NCBI GenBank assembly: GCA_965153355.1
Contig: OZ231127.1
Coordinates: forward strand, 36,828,001 to 36,892,000
From: Flaccisagitta enflata
Taxonomy: Eukaryota > Chaetognatha > Sagittoidea > Aphragmophora
DNA: 64,000 bases
Reading direction: 5' to 3'
The notes beneath the pieces were generated by a model that did no database searches, was not told the origin of the DNA, and saw only the letters and a list, made by a program, of their open reading frames with translations. The first letter of the stretch is position 1; every line of letters starts with the position of its first letter. Of this stretch, positions 14,788 through 27,800 are shown in pieces. The position numbers and the translations under genes are program-made.

Positions 14788-14931
14788 AACAAGGCCGGAT
14801 ACACGGCAATCCAGTCGCGGACGATTGGGCAGGAGCAGTAATGCGAAAACCGCTCGCAATTTCAGAAATATTTCGGACGGACGGACGGACCGACACGGCA
14901 AGGTGTAGAGTCGCGTGTCCGAGACTAAAAA
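14788..14931 (-). mobile_element. Family A element, GGAC-key subfamily
   Basis: Tail at left AACAAGGCCGGATACACGG with plus-strand key GTCGCGGAC; head at right GTCGCGTGTCCGAGAC then TAAAAAT. The keys are complementary at 8 of 9 bases and differ from the common GTGC subfamily. The element-specific CACGGCAAGGTGTAG precedes the head hairpin. Confidence 0.7.
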
Positions 14932-16504
14932 TATGTAAAAAGTCGTTGTTACCAAGACGGAAGAAAAAGTCGATCTGCGCTTCTTGTCGTCTTGCCCTCT
15001 TGCCTCGAAGTTAAACGGTAAGAAGCAGAGAAGGATCTAAAAGACTTAAACAGATTCACCTTCAGATAGAAGAACTTGGAAAACCACTCCATCAGTCGTC
15101 GTCGTTAACGTCGACGTCGTAATCGTCGTCGTCTTCGGTATTGTCATTTGTCATCTACGTAGTTGTCCTCGTCTTCGTCCTCCTCTCACCGGTTTCCCCA
15201 GAGAAGGAACTTTTGATTGTCAATGAAGCGTACCAAAGCTCTTATACCGAGAATGGTTTTCCGAATGGCAAAATTATCTTTTTTTTTGTAAAGATATCAG
15301 TCTTGTCCTGGTCCTATTGACACTGCAACTGTATTGCTAGTATTTTAGAATGTCTTGTGAGCCTTGAACGCATGACGAACTATCCAGGTTTAAGCGAATA
15401 GTTCACACTTTTTTCATTTCGCTTGTCGTTGGCAAACGTCCTTATATGCCCTGATACTTTTCCTGTTCACACTATTTGTCTCTGTTGAGCCTCCGACTTG
15501 TGAATTCATCATGCGCTCTCTCTATTTCGGATTCCACCCATGGAATGCCATTGAATGTGAATTACTGTAAGACATAAGGCACAACAGCCAATTCTTATAC
15601 CCAACATCAATAAGTTGGACAAATATTGATTTTATCATGATTTTCTAGTTTGATCCATGAAGTTTCAATAATACTTATGTTATTGATCCTGTGGCATTTT
15701 TTACCCATATCCATATTCAGCGGCGTTGGAGAAGGGACTTCCGGGACTTTCATGGAAGACCCTGTTGTCGGGACACCGAAGTTGTCGGGACACTTAATTA
15801 ACCAAGGAAAAAAAAAAGAAGAAGGAAAAAAAGAGGGGAAGGAAAGGAAATCAAGAGAAAAAGAAAGAAAAAATAGGAAAGAAAAAGAAAGAAAAAAAAG
15901 TTTTAATGTTTTTTTTCTTAAAAATTGCAGTAATCACAAGTTTTTATAGTTACACGGTAAAAATTACAAGTAAATTTCAATTGTGAGACTAAATTTGTCG
16001 GACACCAATTGGGGGTGGAAGTCCTAAAAATCTTTACTCTCCTACGCCGCTGTCCATATTGATAATAAATGATTCAAAAGTTTTGATTTTCATTTAAATT
16101 TTGATTCTCATGAAGAAAAATAATGCATCAAATGCACAGTAATCATCCCAGTAAACGTGTCTTTTAATCGAAATGACCATTCATTCCACCATCTAGGGAA
16201 TGAATATACGAAGACCTGATAAGAAATATCAGCTTTGTAGGAGTATCACTTTTAAACAAATCAAGCTAATATTACCAGATTGGCCCCATTTTGAAGAGCT
16301 TTTTAAACCTTTTCAAAGTCGACCACGCTAGGCTCAGCTAAGGTAAGATCAGTGCATCAATCTTTTTAGGAATCACACGCTTCAAAAGAGGTTTAATCTT
16401 TTCAGGTGTCCGTATGTTTATTGCCTAGATAGTACTATAAGATCAATTGGGTAATGAATAGGAAACATGAGCAACCTCATTTAAATACTTAGATCCATTT
16501 GGTA
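14932..16504. other. No gene confirmed
   Basis: 15100-15180 has GTCGTC-rich DNA that would read as an Asp-rich tail on the minus strand, but the frame is short. The rest is unique A+T-rich DNA. Confidence 0.45.
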
Positions 16505-16712
16505 TTTTTAGTCGCGTGCTACGCGACTCTACACCCCGCTATGTCTGTCCGTTGGTTGGTCGGTTGGTCGGTCAGTTGGTCGGTCGGTCGCCTCTTTCAT
16601 TTTTTGGCGTTTTTGAGCGTTTTGAGCTCAGTGCTCCTGCCCAAAAGCCTTAGTCACCTTCTCTATCACTGCCACTGCCAACCTGCACGCGACCACGGTA
16701 TCTGGCCTTGTT
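16505..16712 (+). mobile_element. Family A element
   Basis: Head TTTTTAGTCGCGTGCTACG, CTCTACACCCCGCTATG, long GGTTGGTCGG tract, middle CTCCTGCCCAAAAG, and tail GCACGCGACCACGG, TATCTGGCCTTGTT. Keys intact. Confidence 0.7.
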
Positions 16713-16873
16713 CTTTTCTAACCCCCTCTTCAAATAATGATCGCAAACTCTGGTCTATTGTTGTAGACCTGTCGATCAATCTTGCTCCCTGTCATCCGTC
16801 ATTTTAGTATTACAATTTACACTGTGCAAATATTTTGGTAGGCTCACCGAGTCAACTGATCCTTCCGATTTAG

Positions 16874-17137
16874 AACAAGCCCAAGGCAACGATACTTCCT
16901 GGCACTTTGCTAGACGTGCGAGATATACGCTGAGACAGACAGATGGACAGACAACCCGCAGCCGCTGGGGTATCTCTGAATGCGCTTAAAAATGCTCTAG
17001 AAGAATCCCAATATTGATTATCGCTGATTTTCATCATTTCTTTTTTTCAAAATAGCGAGACGGACATACGGACGTTCCGACGGATGGACGGACAGACCCT
17101 CTTGTAGAGATGCTTTCATGACGGGCGCATCTAAAAA
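16874..17137 (-). mobile_element. Family B element, decayed
   Basis: Tail AACAAGCCCAAGGC at left; head at right reads GACCCTCTTGTAGAGATG and CGCATCTAAAAA. Key sequences have diverged. The core includes a GACAGACAGATGGACAGAC tract. Confidence 0.55.
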
Positions 17138-18216
17138 GAATAGATGCAGCTCTTTTATCCGATTTCGCGAAGTTTTCTTAACTTGTCTTTCCCCGTCTTT
17201 TTCGGAATTGAGATACACATTTTTAACGTCACGCGGGTAAAAAGGTTTCTCAGCAGGAATCCATGCTTTGTTTCGATTGGAACGTTTTGGAAACTGCGCA
17301 AGTTGGTGACTTACGCGAGATAGCGGCAAATGAAATATGAGCAATTGGAAATGCTCATTTTCTGCCTCGCCTAATATTTAGTCGGTCCGTTCGTCCGCGT
17401 AAACAGTCATCTTTCAAGTGATTGACGTAATTTCGAGGTGACCAAAAAAAAACAAACAAACTATCATTTGATGTTGTAGGGAGAAAAGAAAAGTTTGATG
17501 TAAGGGATTTTTTATCGATTTCTTTTTTTAACATTTCATTTGTTTTCTCCTGAAATTTCAGTATTGAATAGTGTAAAGATGATGCAAAAAATGTCAGCAA
17601 CAAGCGTCCAGCCCAGAAAAAAGTGTTCACTCGCGTGATGCAAGGCAGAACACTGTACAAAAGGGATCTCGTTTGACTAAAATCATCACACATCACAAAA
17701 ACAGGTAAGAAAGAGGATTTTTTCCCTATATTTTTTTTGTCGCATATTCTTACGGGTCCTTGAGGGTCAGTCTGTGGGTACCATTGTCCGTTCGTCACCC
17801 TATCGATCACAATGCAGTTGGTCATAAGTCATGGCAAATTTTTGTCCATTGATATCATTTCAGACTCTACAAGCGCGAGGACCTATTTTGATTTCCCAAG
17901 AAAGATTTAAGCCAAAACATGAACAACATAACCTTTGCGATCTTCCAAAAACAGAAAATTGATACCAAACCTCAAGAAAATCGTAGAATAACGACGCTTC
18001 TTGCCGACATCCTGAATCAAATTCTGTGACATTCTAATTGCAAGTCCGTTCATACCTTTATAAGATGCGTCCTCGTATGACGGTCTCTAGGTATAGGTCC
18101 GTAGATCCTTCCGTATAGTTGTCCCAGTAAGACGAAACTTCAGTTGAAGGGAATTGATACTTTTGGGCTTTGTTTTGTAGACAGTAAGTTTCATATCACT
18201 GGGCAAACTAGAAATA
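17138..18216. other. No gene confirmed
   Basis: Two minus-strand frames (17018-17344, 17355-17825) lack recognisable domains; the first overlaps a family B element. Confidence 0.45.
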
Positions 18217-19189
18217 CATATTTTTTATAAGCACCACGTTTACAAGCACGCCCAGCTTCAGATAATGGGAATATCTAAGTAAAATGCTAAGCATGCTCCA
18301 GGCTGAGATTTTCTATAAAAAAAATCTAAAAGAATTAAAAAAAAATACACTGATTTTTAGACATCTTTTGTTAGAATTTCAAAAAAACTAGTAGAAATTT
18401 TAATAGTTAAATTTAAAATTGATGATAACTTCAATCTGTTTTGAATCTAAAAGTTCAGTGTAGAGAAAATGTGTGATTTGCTATGATTAAGCTGAACCTT
18501 TGGTATACTTGAGATTTTGAATCTGATAGAAATAATTGAATTTCTCATAATGTTTATAAATATTAATGCTGTAATACTTTTGTTTTTTAAAAATTCATCC
18601 CTGCAATATGATGTAAAGGAGCACCAAAAAGAAAAAACATATCATGATATTGAATAACACGTGGAATCCAAAAACAGTTTATATTAAATCTCGTCCTATA
18701 ATTTATATAATAATGATAAACACTAAATATGTCAGAAAATTTATGAAGAAAAATGAAGTGTTTCACCATACTATTTGCATTTTTAGCAGGACAATAATGA
18801 AGCTGGAATGCTTTAAGTGGACAATTTGTCTCTATGGACACTTGATGCATACATTTTTATCATATTTTGACTAAAAATGTAATATGAACTATGCGTTTCA
18901 CATGAAAATAAGCACGAAAATGATGTTTTTTAGTGAGTTTCTGCTTACACTTTTTTTCATTTTCTGAGGTCAAAATTCTAAGAAAGCCAAACACAGGGAA
19001 ATTTTGCATTTTAAAAGACATAGCACTGTTTTCTGTACCATACTGTGTATTATGTCCTATACTGAATAAAATAATTATTTACCAATAAATGATAAGCATA
19101 TGTCTAAACACATTTGAGCCTCGAAAGTGAGATTTTGCTAAGCACGCTCAGCCTTGGCCGTAAAAAGTGCGTGCTTATAAAAAAAAGGG
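18217..19189. mobile_element. TA-flanked element, TAAGCAC type (family C)
   Basis: TA|CATATTTTTTATAAGCACC at left, GTGCTTATAAAAAAAAGGG|TA at right; 973 bp. Subterminal motifs read AAGCACGCCCAGC and TAAGCACGCTCAGCC, where the related elements read AAGAAC. The open frame 18644-18874 inside it has no recognisable family. Confidence 0.6.
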
Positions 19190-19656
19190 TATGCATTTTA
19201 TGGTTTTATTTGATGTTGCTGTGACAATGTGACAATGTGACAATGATTGTTAGACAGGTTTCATGTAGTTCCAATGGCAACGCTTAATCACATTGATTGT
19301 AATCATCACAATTTCCGGACGTAGGTCGTCGTTGTGCTTGGGGGCATTTTTGCGTACTATTGTTTTTCTTTCGGATGACTACAGATGAATGCTTTCTTTT
19401 TACGGTTATACGTGCTCTTTCGTTTATCAACTATACCTTAATGATCTTTTAATGAAAACGCTCCAGAGAGAGAGAGAGAGAGAGAAAGAGAGGGAAAGAG
19501 AGGGAAAGAGAGGGAAAGGGGGAGAAGGAAAGAGACAGACAGACAGAAAATATAAAGGACAAAAGGCGGAACAGGGGAAAGGGGGGTAAATTGAGCGCAA
19601 ATACAGATATTTACGTGCGGCGTGCGCGCGCACGCACGTTCATTCCGTAAATGGAA

Positions 19657-19854
19657 TCATTTGTTGAGTTCCACTTCGTCCTGAAGGCGCTGAACGAGAG
19701 AAGGAAGAAGACAGCCTCGTCCATTGTTCTCGGTCGTTTCCGCCTCCGCAACATTCGGGATTGAGTCGCGTGCCGCCTGTCCCTCGTTGACAGTCTTTTT
19801 CTTGTCATTGTCCTTGTTGCTTGTCATCTGTCTTGTATGCTTGTTGCCAGTCAT
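19657..19854 (-). CDS. Candidate small ORF or terminal exon, unrecognised
   Basis: A 65-codon frame on the minus strand with mixed, non-repetitive composition and a natural stop. It has a hydrophilic N-terminal half (MTGNKHTRQMTSNKDNDKKK) and a more structured end (LLPSLVQRLQDEVELNK). The local DNA is GC-richer and less repetitive than its surroundings. No family recognised and no clear splice partner; it could be a single-exon fragment, a terminal exon or chance. Confidence 0.22.
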   Translation of the reverse strand: MTGNKHTRQMTSNKDNDKKKTVNEGQAARDSIPNVAEAETTENNGRGCLLPSLVQRLQDEVELNK

Positions 19855-20182
19855 CTTTATGTTCTTTCCTTTTGTACCTACCGTCTCTCTGTTGTTTGCG
19901 GTTGTCTGTTATGTCCTCCTTGTTAACCATGTCATTTAATGATTGTTCAGGTTTGCCTACATTACTTTTTTTTTGTGTCTCATGACATGTTTATTAAGGA
20001 AAGTATGACAGCCACTGCGAGAGATGCTGTCTTGCTTTGGTTTTTGTTATATTGCGTAATCTACAACAGAACTACGTAAACCGACAGAGTGTCCATTCCA
20101 TTTCCAAGGTCGAGTCATTTCATCTTCTCTGAGAAGAAATCGAACACGATGAAACTTGATTCTTGTCCTTCTTATCAATCGC

Positions 20183-20260
20183 ATTTTAGATGCATCCTCG
20201 CATCTTCATAAGTGGGTAGGTAAGTCCGTCCGCCTGTCCTTTACATCTGAAAATCGCATT
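20183..20260 (+). mobile_element. Family B head, truncated
   Basis: ATTTTAGATGCATCCTCGCATC then TTCATAAGTGGG, followed by GTCCGTCCGCC. This matches the B head hairpin; no tail was found downstream. Confidence 0.5.
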
Positions 20261-20790
20261 TTTCGACTGTTTTTGACCACGGCGAAATCTTACTTTGCGT
20301 CATACGATCGTTTTAAAGCATATTCTAAGAGACTCGATGTCAGAAATTCAAACAGACTGTCTTTTTGTTCATCCATCTGTCTCTCCGTTTATCACACACA
20401 TTCAGCGTGAAATTCGCTCCCTGCAGAGTCATAGTCAGGACGGATTATATTATTTCCCGATCCGGCTTGTTTAAAGTTTTTTTTTCTTTTAGCGATTTTC
20501 TGTTTGTTTGTTTTTGTTAACAAGCTTGCACTGATTCAACCGCGTAAATCAAACCCATTCGATTAAATGAAAACAAAGATGACATCATCGCTTTTGTTAA
20601 CTATAACTCCCCACTTTCCAGCTTTCCCTCGACACTCAAGGACCGAGCTCTGTTTCACTGGTTCTTTACGTCTGGCACAGTGCGTGTTTTCCTGGGTCCT
20701 TCTCTGCCCTTCTCACTGTCTGTTTATATCTCTCTCTGTCTGTCCTTTTCTCTGTCGGTTTCTCTTTATGTCTCTGAGTCTGTCTGTCAA

Positions 20791-20988
<198 letters not shown>

Positions 20989-21643
20989 TTGGTATATACA
21001 TACTACATTCATACAAATACAAAGAGCATTCTTCTTCATTCCCCGTTTTTTCTTTTTTCTCGCAATATCATTAAGATCCAAATTCCTTCTATACAAAGTG
21101 TACACCGCAGCATCTTGGCCTAAAAAAAGGGCAAAAAAGAACCTCCGTCCGAATACCACACGAAAATACGCGTCATTGATAAAGAATATAAATAGGGACA
21201 TAAATCAGTCTCATATATTTTCGATATTTCAAGATTAGGGAAGTCAAAATAAATGATGGCGTTGATTCGTTGAACCTTAAAAAGCCTCTTTAAACTTTTA
21301 GACATCCCAAGTTTTCTTTTTCGATTGACTGAATCAAAGGCGGACGCGGGGATGGGGAGGGGAGTCGGTGGGGAGGAGGAGGAGGAGGGGGTACCTATAC
21401 GATATTTCCTTTTAAAAACTTTTCAACGAATGATGACTAAACATAGATACAGAAATTATTAGATAGTTAACACATCATTCAGAATTTTTGAACCAAGAGG
21501 TGTATCATTGAGTTTCTCTACCTAATGCGGGTATGAGAAGCAAGACGCGACGGAGGGCGATCGGTCCGGGGGCACAGCTGATCAGAGGTAGTGGGTACAT
21601 GGGAACCAGTAAAGCGCTTAGTTGCTGATGTGGAACCCTCCCC

Positions 21644-21755
<112 letters not shown>

Positions 21756-22633
21756 TTTACTCTCTTACAATGAATGAGCTATTGAGAATCTCCCCGAATA
21801 AGTCAGTAGAGTGTGACTGATTGGATAGATTTGGAAAGAAAAACTCTTAAAAGAGTCTAGAATTCTTTCTCTTTCTTTAATCGTTGGAGATTTCTTTGTC
21901 CCTTCCCGAACCCTCTCTGATAACACATCTGGATATATCAAAATTTGTCCGAATAGTATAGCTATATATGCATGGGTCCTGAAAAGGAAAAATAATTGCT
22001 TAAATCAGAACCAAGTTAAACGTTCGGCCTAAAAAGGCTCTAAAATTAAGAACATTGTGGTTATCTTATTTGTAGCTATCTCCATCTTTTGCAAGTTTCT
22101 CTAACCCGCTTTTTTGTTGCTATCATGCACAATTACCACCTGCGATATCTCAAAGTTTGTATGGGCTGCAATTAACTCAAAATCTCATTATTGAGATAAT
22201 GCGAAAAACGCGAAAAAAAATCATAACTAAAAAACTAATGGCTGTAGAGAATGTAGAGATCTCTGGTTGGCGCCATTAGAAAGAAACAGTTAGCTCTTTC
22301 ATAGATGTAAATATAGAAAAATGTGTCATCCTAGCCCTAGGCCTAGGCAAAATATTGTTCAACTTACACAGATGCTAGAAATAGCAACCCTGATTTTTTG
22401 AAAAAGTCAAATTACATAATTTGACATTTTTCCAAGTATTTGTTGCATCCGGCATCCGTTTCCGTTTCCATGCTCACACTTTCCAATGGGTGTTGTAGGC
22501 ACGATTGTCGCAACCGCCCCCCTCCCCTAAAAAAAAAGAATAAATTAACCCATTTAACACACTCAGGAAAAGCTAATCAATTACAAAATTTAAATCAAGG
22601 GGCGCTTGATGTATCTCTGCTTCTTGTCATTAA

Positions 22634-22870
22634 AACAAGGCCAGATGTACATGGCTGCCCCAGCCGCGTGCGGGTGGGCAGGGGCCGTAGTTAAGGTCAC
22701 TTGATCATTTAGGCAGGAGCAGTGAGACCAAAGAAACAAAAAAAAAAAAAACAAAAAAACTAAGTGTGAAGGGCGGACAGACGGGTGGACCACCGACAGA
22801 CAGACCGACAGACAGAGGAATGGACGGACTGACAAAGCAGGGTGTAGAGTCACGTAGCACGCGACTAAAA
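22634..22870 (-). mobile_element. Family A element
   Basis: Tail AACAAGGCCAGATGTACAT, middle GGGCAGGGGCCGTAG and GGCAGGAGCAGTGAG, a GACAGACCGACAG tract, head GTGTAGAGTCACGTAGCACG. One mismatch in the head key. Confidence 0.7.
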
Positions 22871-23078
22871 ATTTGGGTGCATCTGTGTGGAAGGAAACCT
22901 CTTGATCTAAAAGTCAAAACTCAAAAAGTCAGGTAATCATAATAAGGTTAAGACCATTTTTTGACTTTTTTTCCTCTTCGTTTATGGTTCTATACATGAA
23001 CAGGGCATCCTGAAAGGAGAATATCTTCTTTTCCTGTTGAGAACGCAGTCATCAATTTGTTCAACTCGAACGCAGCTT

Positions 23079-23338
23079 AAACAAGGCCGGATACACGGCT
23101 ACCCCAGTCGCGTGCGGGTTGGCAGGGGCTGTATTTGAGGTCATCAGATAATTTGGGCAGGAGCAGTGAGGCCAAAAGCCGAAACAAAGTAAAGTGTTAC
23201 GGACGGACGGATCGACGGATGGACCGACGGACGGACCAACGGATGGACCGACGGACGGACCGGCGGACGGACCGACAGACGGACCGACGGACGGACGGAC
23301 CGACAAAGCGGGGTCTAGAGTCGCGTAGCACGCGACTA
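23079..23338 (-). mobile_element. Family A element with expanded GGAC tract
   Basis: Tail AACAAGGCCGGATACACGG, keys intact (GTCGCGTGCGGG left, GTAGCACGCGACT right). The tetranucleotide tract is expanded to over 100 bp of GACGGACCGACG-type units, the longest of any copy here. Confidence 0.75.
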
Positions 23339-23480
23339 GTAACCAGAGAAAACAGACGAGTTTCAGAACATGAGAAGAATTTTGTTTTTGTTTTGACTTG
23401 CGTCTATCGTCGTCAAAAGATAAAAACTCCTTAAAAAAAAAAGAAGGGCTCTTTCCCACTCACCCCTTTTGGCCTAGCAC

Positions 23481-23683
23481 TTTTATTCACGAACACGCGA
23501 CTCCGTAGCCCGCTATGTCTGTCTGTTGGTCGGTCTGACGGTCAGTGCGTTGGTCTTTATTATTTGCCTTTTCAGCGTTTATGGGCGGCTTTTGCACCAT
23601 TGCCTAAATGTTTGGGATGCCTATTTCATCATTGCCCTTGCCCACCCGCACGCAACTTGGGTAGCCGTGAATCCGGCCTAGTT
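23481..23683 (+). mobile_element. Family A element, decayed head
   Basis: Head reads CACGAACACGCGACTCCGTAG, tract GTTGGTCGGTCTG, and tail CGCACGCAACTTGGG, GCCGTGAATCCGGC. The sides match family A but the 5' key is eroded. Confidence 0.6.
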
Positions 23684-23720
23684 ATTCTTTTCCCCGGGCT
23701 GCCCATTTCACCAACCTAAG

Positions 23721-23905
23721 TTTTTTGTCGCTCGCCAAGCGACTCTTTAAGAGGGTCTGTATGTTCGCTACGCGAAAATTTGGATGACGGGAAATTGGCT
23801 GGAATACTGAATTCTGAGTATTACTGTCCCTGCCCAGTTAAATGACTGCTTCCCCGCAAGCGACTACACTTGATTTACTTATTGGCCGTTTATCCGGCCT
23901 TGTTT
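23721..23905 (+). mobile_element. Family A-like element, third key variant
   Basis: Head GTCGCTCGCCAAGCGAC followed by TTTAAGAGGGTCTG as in family B; tail key GCAAGCGAC then hairpin GGCCGTTTATCCGGCC and TTGTTT. The head and tail keys match at 8 of 9 bases with a sequence different from both A and B. It looks like an A/B intermediate. Confidence 0.55.
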
Positions 23906-24317
23906 CTAAGTATTTCACGTGTGACTTCGAAAACGATATGACTTCGGCTCTTTATCATACTTCGTTTTTCATTTTCCGTTATGCTCCTGTCCTGTCCTGT
24001 CCCGTGTTCCAGTTTATGAAAGTTGGACTATATCATACTTCTCAACAACATCTAGAACAAGGACAAAATTATGTCATTCGACACGTGGTTCATTCAGTAA
24101 GCCTCTGTTTTGAAGCAACTAATAAGAGTTTACATTTGGCGGACCAAAATAAGAAGGCTCGATCGAAGGTTAAATCCCGCTACTGGTAGGTCCGTTCATT
24201 AAGACGGTGTCAACTAAAGATGCAACAATTTCGCTATCATTTTGCCACTTCTCCTGGACGTCCTGGTCCTTCCTTTCGGCTATGTTGCTCGCTCGCTCTC
24301 TCACTATCAACAATTGC

Positions 24318-25663
24318 ACCAGTAATGGCTGCTATCGCCGTGGAGAAAAATCGTAAGCATTTGCATTTGTCACTTTTCACCAAGCTTTTGTGTTCAGTCA
24401 CTGTTATTTTTTTCTTTTTTTTTAGAGTAAATCAAAAGCAATTGTATATATTGAATGCACTGAAAGTCATAGAAAAATAGAATTAATCCAAATGAGCTAG
24501 ATGAGCTGAAATACTCAAAATCACTTACTCCAACAACTAGTTATACTTATTGACATGCTTTTTTGTACTTGCATGCTCAGACACATGTAAAAACCTCTAT
24601 TCATTTATCCCACTTAAACAGTCAGCGGACAAAACACAATAGGTATATATATCACTCCGTTAGTTTTGATCCAACCCACTGATGTTGAAAAGAATGCCGT
24701 AAACAACAACTGGTTGTTGAAATTACAGCCGGCTGTTAAGTAACAAAGTTGGCAAAAATCCAACTTTCACCAAATAAGATGAGACCTGCAGATTCATAAT
24801 CCTGATGATATTTTAAGAAGTTTGATATGTCATAACATATATTTTTACTTAGAAATAAAAAAATTCTATCATTGTTTGATTTAATTATAACGCAATATCA
24901 AAAAAAATATTTTTTACAAAAAGTGTTAAGTGTGACATATCAAACTTCTCAGAATTTCATCAGGAGTATGAATCTGCAGGTCTCATTCTTTTTAGGAAAA
25001 AATAGATTTTTGCCATCTTTGTAACTTAAAAGCCGGCTGTAATTTCAACAACTAGTTGTTGTTTACAGCATTCTGTTCAACATCAGTGGGTTGGATCAAA
25101 ACCAATGGAGTGATATATATACCTATTGTGTTTTGTCCGCTGACTGTAAATTAAAAAAAAAACTTAATGAGCTAATCAAGCTATGATACTTAAAAACACC
25201 CTTATTGATGAGCAGCTATGCTCACTGATATGCTTTTTTGTATTTGTATGCTCAAATAGTTATCAAAATATTTATTTATTTATCCCTTTTAAAATAAAAG
25301 ATAAAAAAACTGAGCAAAATAAGCTGAACTAGAATTCTCAAAAAACCCCTTACAGAAGAGCAGCTATGTTTATAAACATGTTTTCTTGTATTTGCATACT
25401 CAAACAAAATTGATACACTTTTTTATTAAACCTATACAAAATTATGAAAAAAGAAAAAAAAATCATATTTCCAAAAATATTTGTTGTAGAGCATTCAGCT
25501 TGGCGCCAAATTAAAGAGAATTATCAAATTTACTTACCTTATCAATTTTATTGGAGATAACTTTTAGCCAGATGAGTTTCAAAACTTCCCCATAAGAAAA
25601 TGGAAACTATATTTCTCCCGAATATGTCAAAAAGTCGAAGACTGACTTCGACTTTTTTCCCGA
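24318..25663 (-). mobile_element. Family E element, copy 2, with nested foldback
   Basis: Same ends as copy 1 (plus strand ACCAGTAATGGCTGC to CGACTTTTTTCCCGA). 1,346 bp as found; 818 bp after removing 24619-25146, close to copy 1's 833 bp. Flanks A at the 5' and T at the 3' side of the minus-strand element. Confidence 0.65.
24619..25146. mobile_element. Foldback (long-TIR) element nested in family E
   Basis: Begins CAGTCAGCGGACAAAACAC and ends GTGTTTTGTCCGCTGACTG. The arms match as inverse complements over roughly 210-230 bases with few differences; the loop is about 80 bases. The terminus CAGTCA..TGACTG is Tc1-mariner-like; the flank is TA on the right and AA on the left, so a mutated TA duplication is possible. 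Confidence 0.75.
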
Positions 25664-26013
25664 TCTGAGATACACGTGAGGCTGCGCTTACGGAACAAAC
25701 AAACATGAACACCTCGCGCTTGCTGGCCGGCTTAGCTTTGTTCATCGTTTCTCCGTCCGGAAAAAAAACTAAACAAACAATCTTTAGGGATATGACTTCG
25801 CATTGTGTTTTTCTAACAACGCATTCTCTCGACTCTCGAGCATCCTAACATTTTGCAATGCAATTGGTGGCTTGCAAATCGGGAGGATGTCCAATCAGGA
25901 TGCTTGGCGGAGGAAAGAGCTAATTTGGCGACGGTATGAAAGCGAGAAAAATGTCGAAAACCCTGGCAAATTGCAAATTGTTTGTTCGAGTCATCGAGGC
26001 ACTTACCGTACTA

Positions 26014-26447
26014 CACGCTTTTCTTTTTATAAGAACACTGTTTATAAGAACATCAGCCTCAGATTTACCCAAAAAATAAGAACATCTTAAGAACATGCTG
26101 AGCCTCAGATTTGAAGTTAAGAATATAAGTTTTCAAAAAAGTTGTAAAATTAGATAAAAAACCCTGAATGATGGATATTTTGATAATGCTTTCTAAAATG
26201 ATAATTCATTATTTATTAAATATTAATCTTGCATTTTTTTTTATTCAATGAAAATGTCTTTTTTTTTACAATTGCTTAAAAAACAAAATTTTTTTATTAA
26301 TATAGATAATTAGATACATAATTTTAAAAAATATCTTAATTAAAAAATAAGAACATGTTAAGAACGCTTGAGCCTCAAAAAGGGGCTGAAAATAAGAATG
26401 CTGAGGCTGACTTTAAAAATCCATGTTCTTATAAAATGAAAAGCGTG
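26014..26447. mobile_element. TA-flanked element, TAAGAAC type (family C)
   Basis: TA|CACGCTTTTCTTTTTATAAG at left and CTTATAAAATGAAAAGCGTG|TA at right; 434 bp. Interior repeats TAAGAACAT with CAGCCTCAG or GAGCCTCA between copies. No ORF. Confidence 0.75.
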
Positions 26448-26739
26448 TATCGTTAATGTTAAGTGATGATAAGGGCTTGCGAGAGTGAGCAGTTGAAAGT
26501 GTCTTAGATTTGAAGAGGCAATCAAAGACAAAGGCAAATCACGAATATCGAGTATGAGCGTGAGATCGTGATAAAATGTGTTGTTTTTTTTTGGGGGGGG
26601 GGGGATGTAAGTGGAACGGCTTTGATACTCATGAGGCACTTGGATTTTAGGCAACCAACAACACCCATGTTACAATAAAAAAGAAAAAGAAAAAAAGCAA
26701 GAAAAAAGAAAGAATGAGAACAAGAACGAGAACGAGTAC

Positions 26740-26880
26740 AACAACAACAACAATGAGTACAACAACAACAACAACAACAACATCATCAACATCAACATCA
26801 ACAACAGCCAAGACAACGACAATAACGACGACAACAACAACGACAGCCAAGACAACGACAATAACGACGACAACAAATTG
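26740..26880 (+). repeat. (CAA)n and imperfect ACGACAACAA array
   Basis: CAA and CATCAACAT units, then two copies of a longer CAGCCAAGACAACGACAATA block. Confidence 0.85.
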
Positions 26881-26997
26881 GGCAAAATTTTGGAGGCAAA
26901 TCGAAAAATTTTGAGACGTAAAATGAGTTACTTCCGGTCGAGCCAGTCTGACCATGACCAATGGGTTAAAACCAAGGATTGGGGGGGGGGGGGGGGG

Positions 26998-27511
26998 TTG
27001 GGTGCTTCACATAGCAAAAGTTGCTTATTTCTTTTCATCCTCTTAACCTAATGTGGAGTGGGCAATTTTAGGACCCTCACCATTTGTCTTTTATCAAAAA
27101 TTGTTCATCTTCCGTTTTTTAGAAAATTGTTTTTGAGAGCCTAATTTGTATATTGCAGTGGGATAAAAAAGTATGCTGATTTTCTCTGAATTAGCTTTTA
27201 TAAACTTCTGCTCTTTAGAGAATTGTTAACCTGCTTTTTCCCAAGCTCTTACGTAACTTATGCTCTGATATTTAATTTATATTTACAAAAATCATGGTTT
27301 TCTAAAACTAACAATTGTTCCTTTTGTAACAAGACTACACAGGATTTTGCTGAATTCAGGGAAATCTGAGTAAACTTTAAGGCCAAAACAAAAACGGAAG
27401 ATGAAGGAATTTTGAGAAAAGAAAAACGGTCATCTTCATGATTTTTTTCACTCCATATTGGGTTAGCGGGACGAGAAGAAAATCAATTTTTTTGCTATGC
27501 GAAGCACGCAA
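26998..27511. mobile_element. GGGTGCTTC TIR element, copy 1
   Basis: Left TTGGGTGCTTCACATAGC, right GCTATGCGAAGCACGCAA; 514 bp. Inserted in a G-run: 17 Gs on the left and 8 on the right, consistent with an 8-9 base duplication. Internal sequence matches copy 2 along its whole length. Confidence 0.7.
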
Positions 27512-27619
27512 GGGGGGGGAGTGGTGTAGAGTGAAGGTGCATGTGTGCCGCAGAAAATAAGGGGAGTAGAGGGAGGGGTGGGGAAAAGAGTGTCTGTGGA
27601 GATATCATTCCTGGATATT

Positions 27620-27800
27620 GGATAAGCGACTCTATAAGAGGCTTTGTCCATCCCTTGGTTTGTCGGTTCGTCGGTTCATCGGTCACACTCGAGACTCGAG
27701 TTGGAAAGTGTGATTTTTGGTGCCGCGGTTGTGATATTCTGTTGGTGTAGAGAGGAAGGGGGTTGTATGCCCCTGGCCAACCGTTCGCGACGATGTTGTA
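27620..27800 (+). mobile_element. Keyed-element head, truncated
   Basis: TAAGCGACTCTATAAGAGGC, TTTGTCCATCC, then a GGTTCGTCGGTTC tract. Resembles the third key variant at 23721. A possible tail trace is TGCCCCTGGCCAACCG near 27770. Confidence 0.4.
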
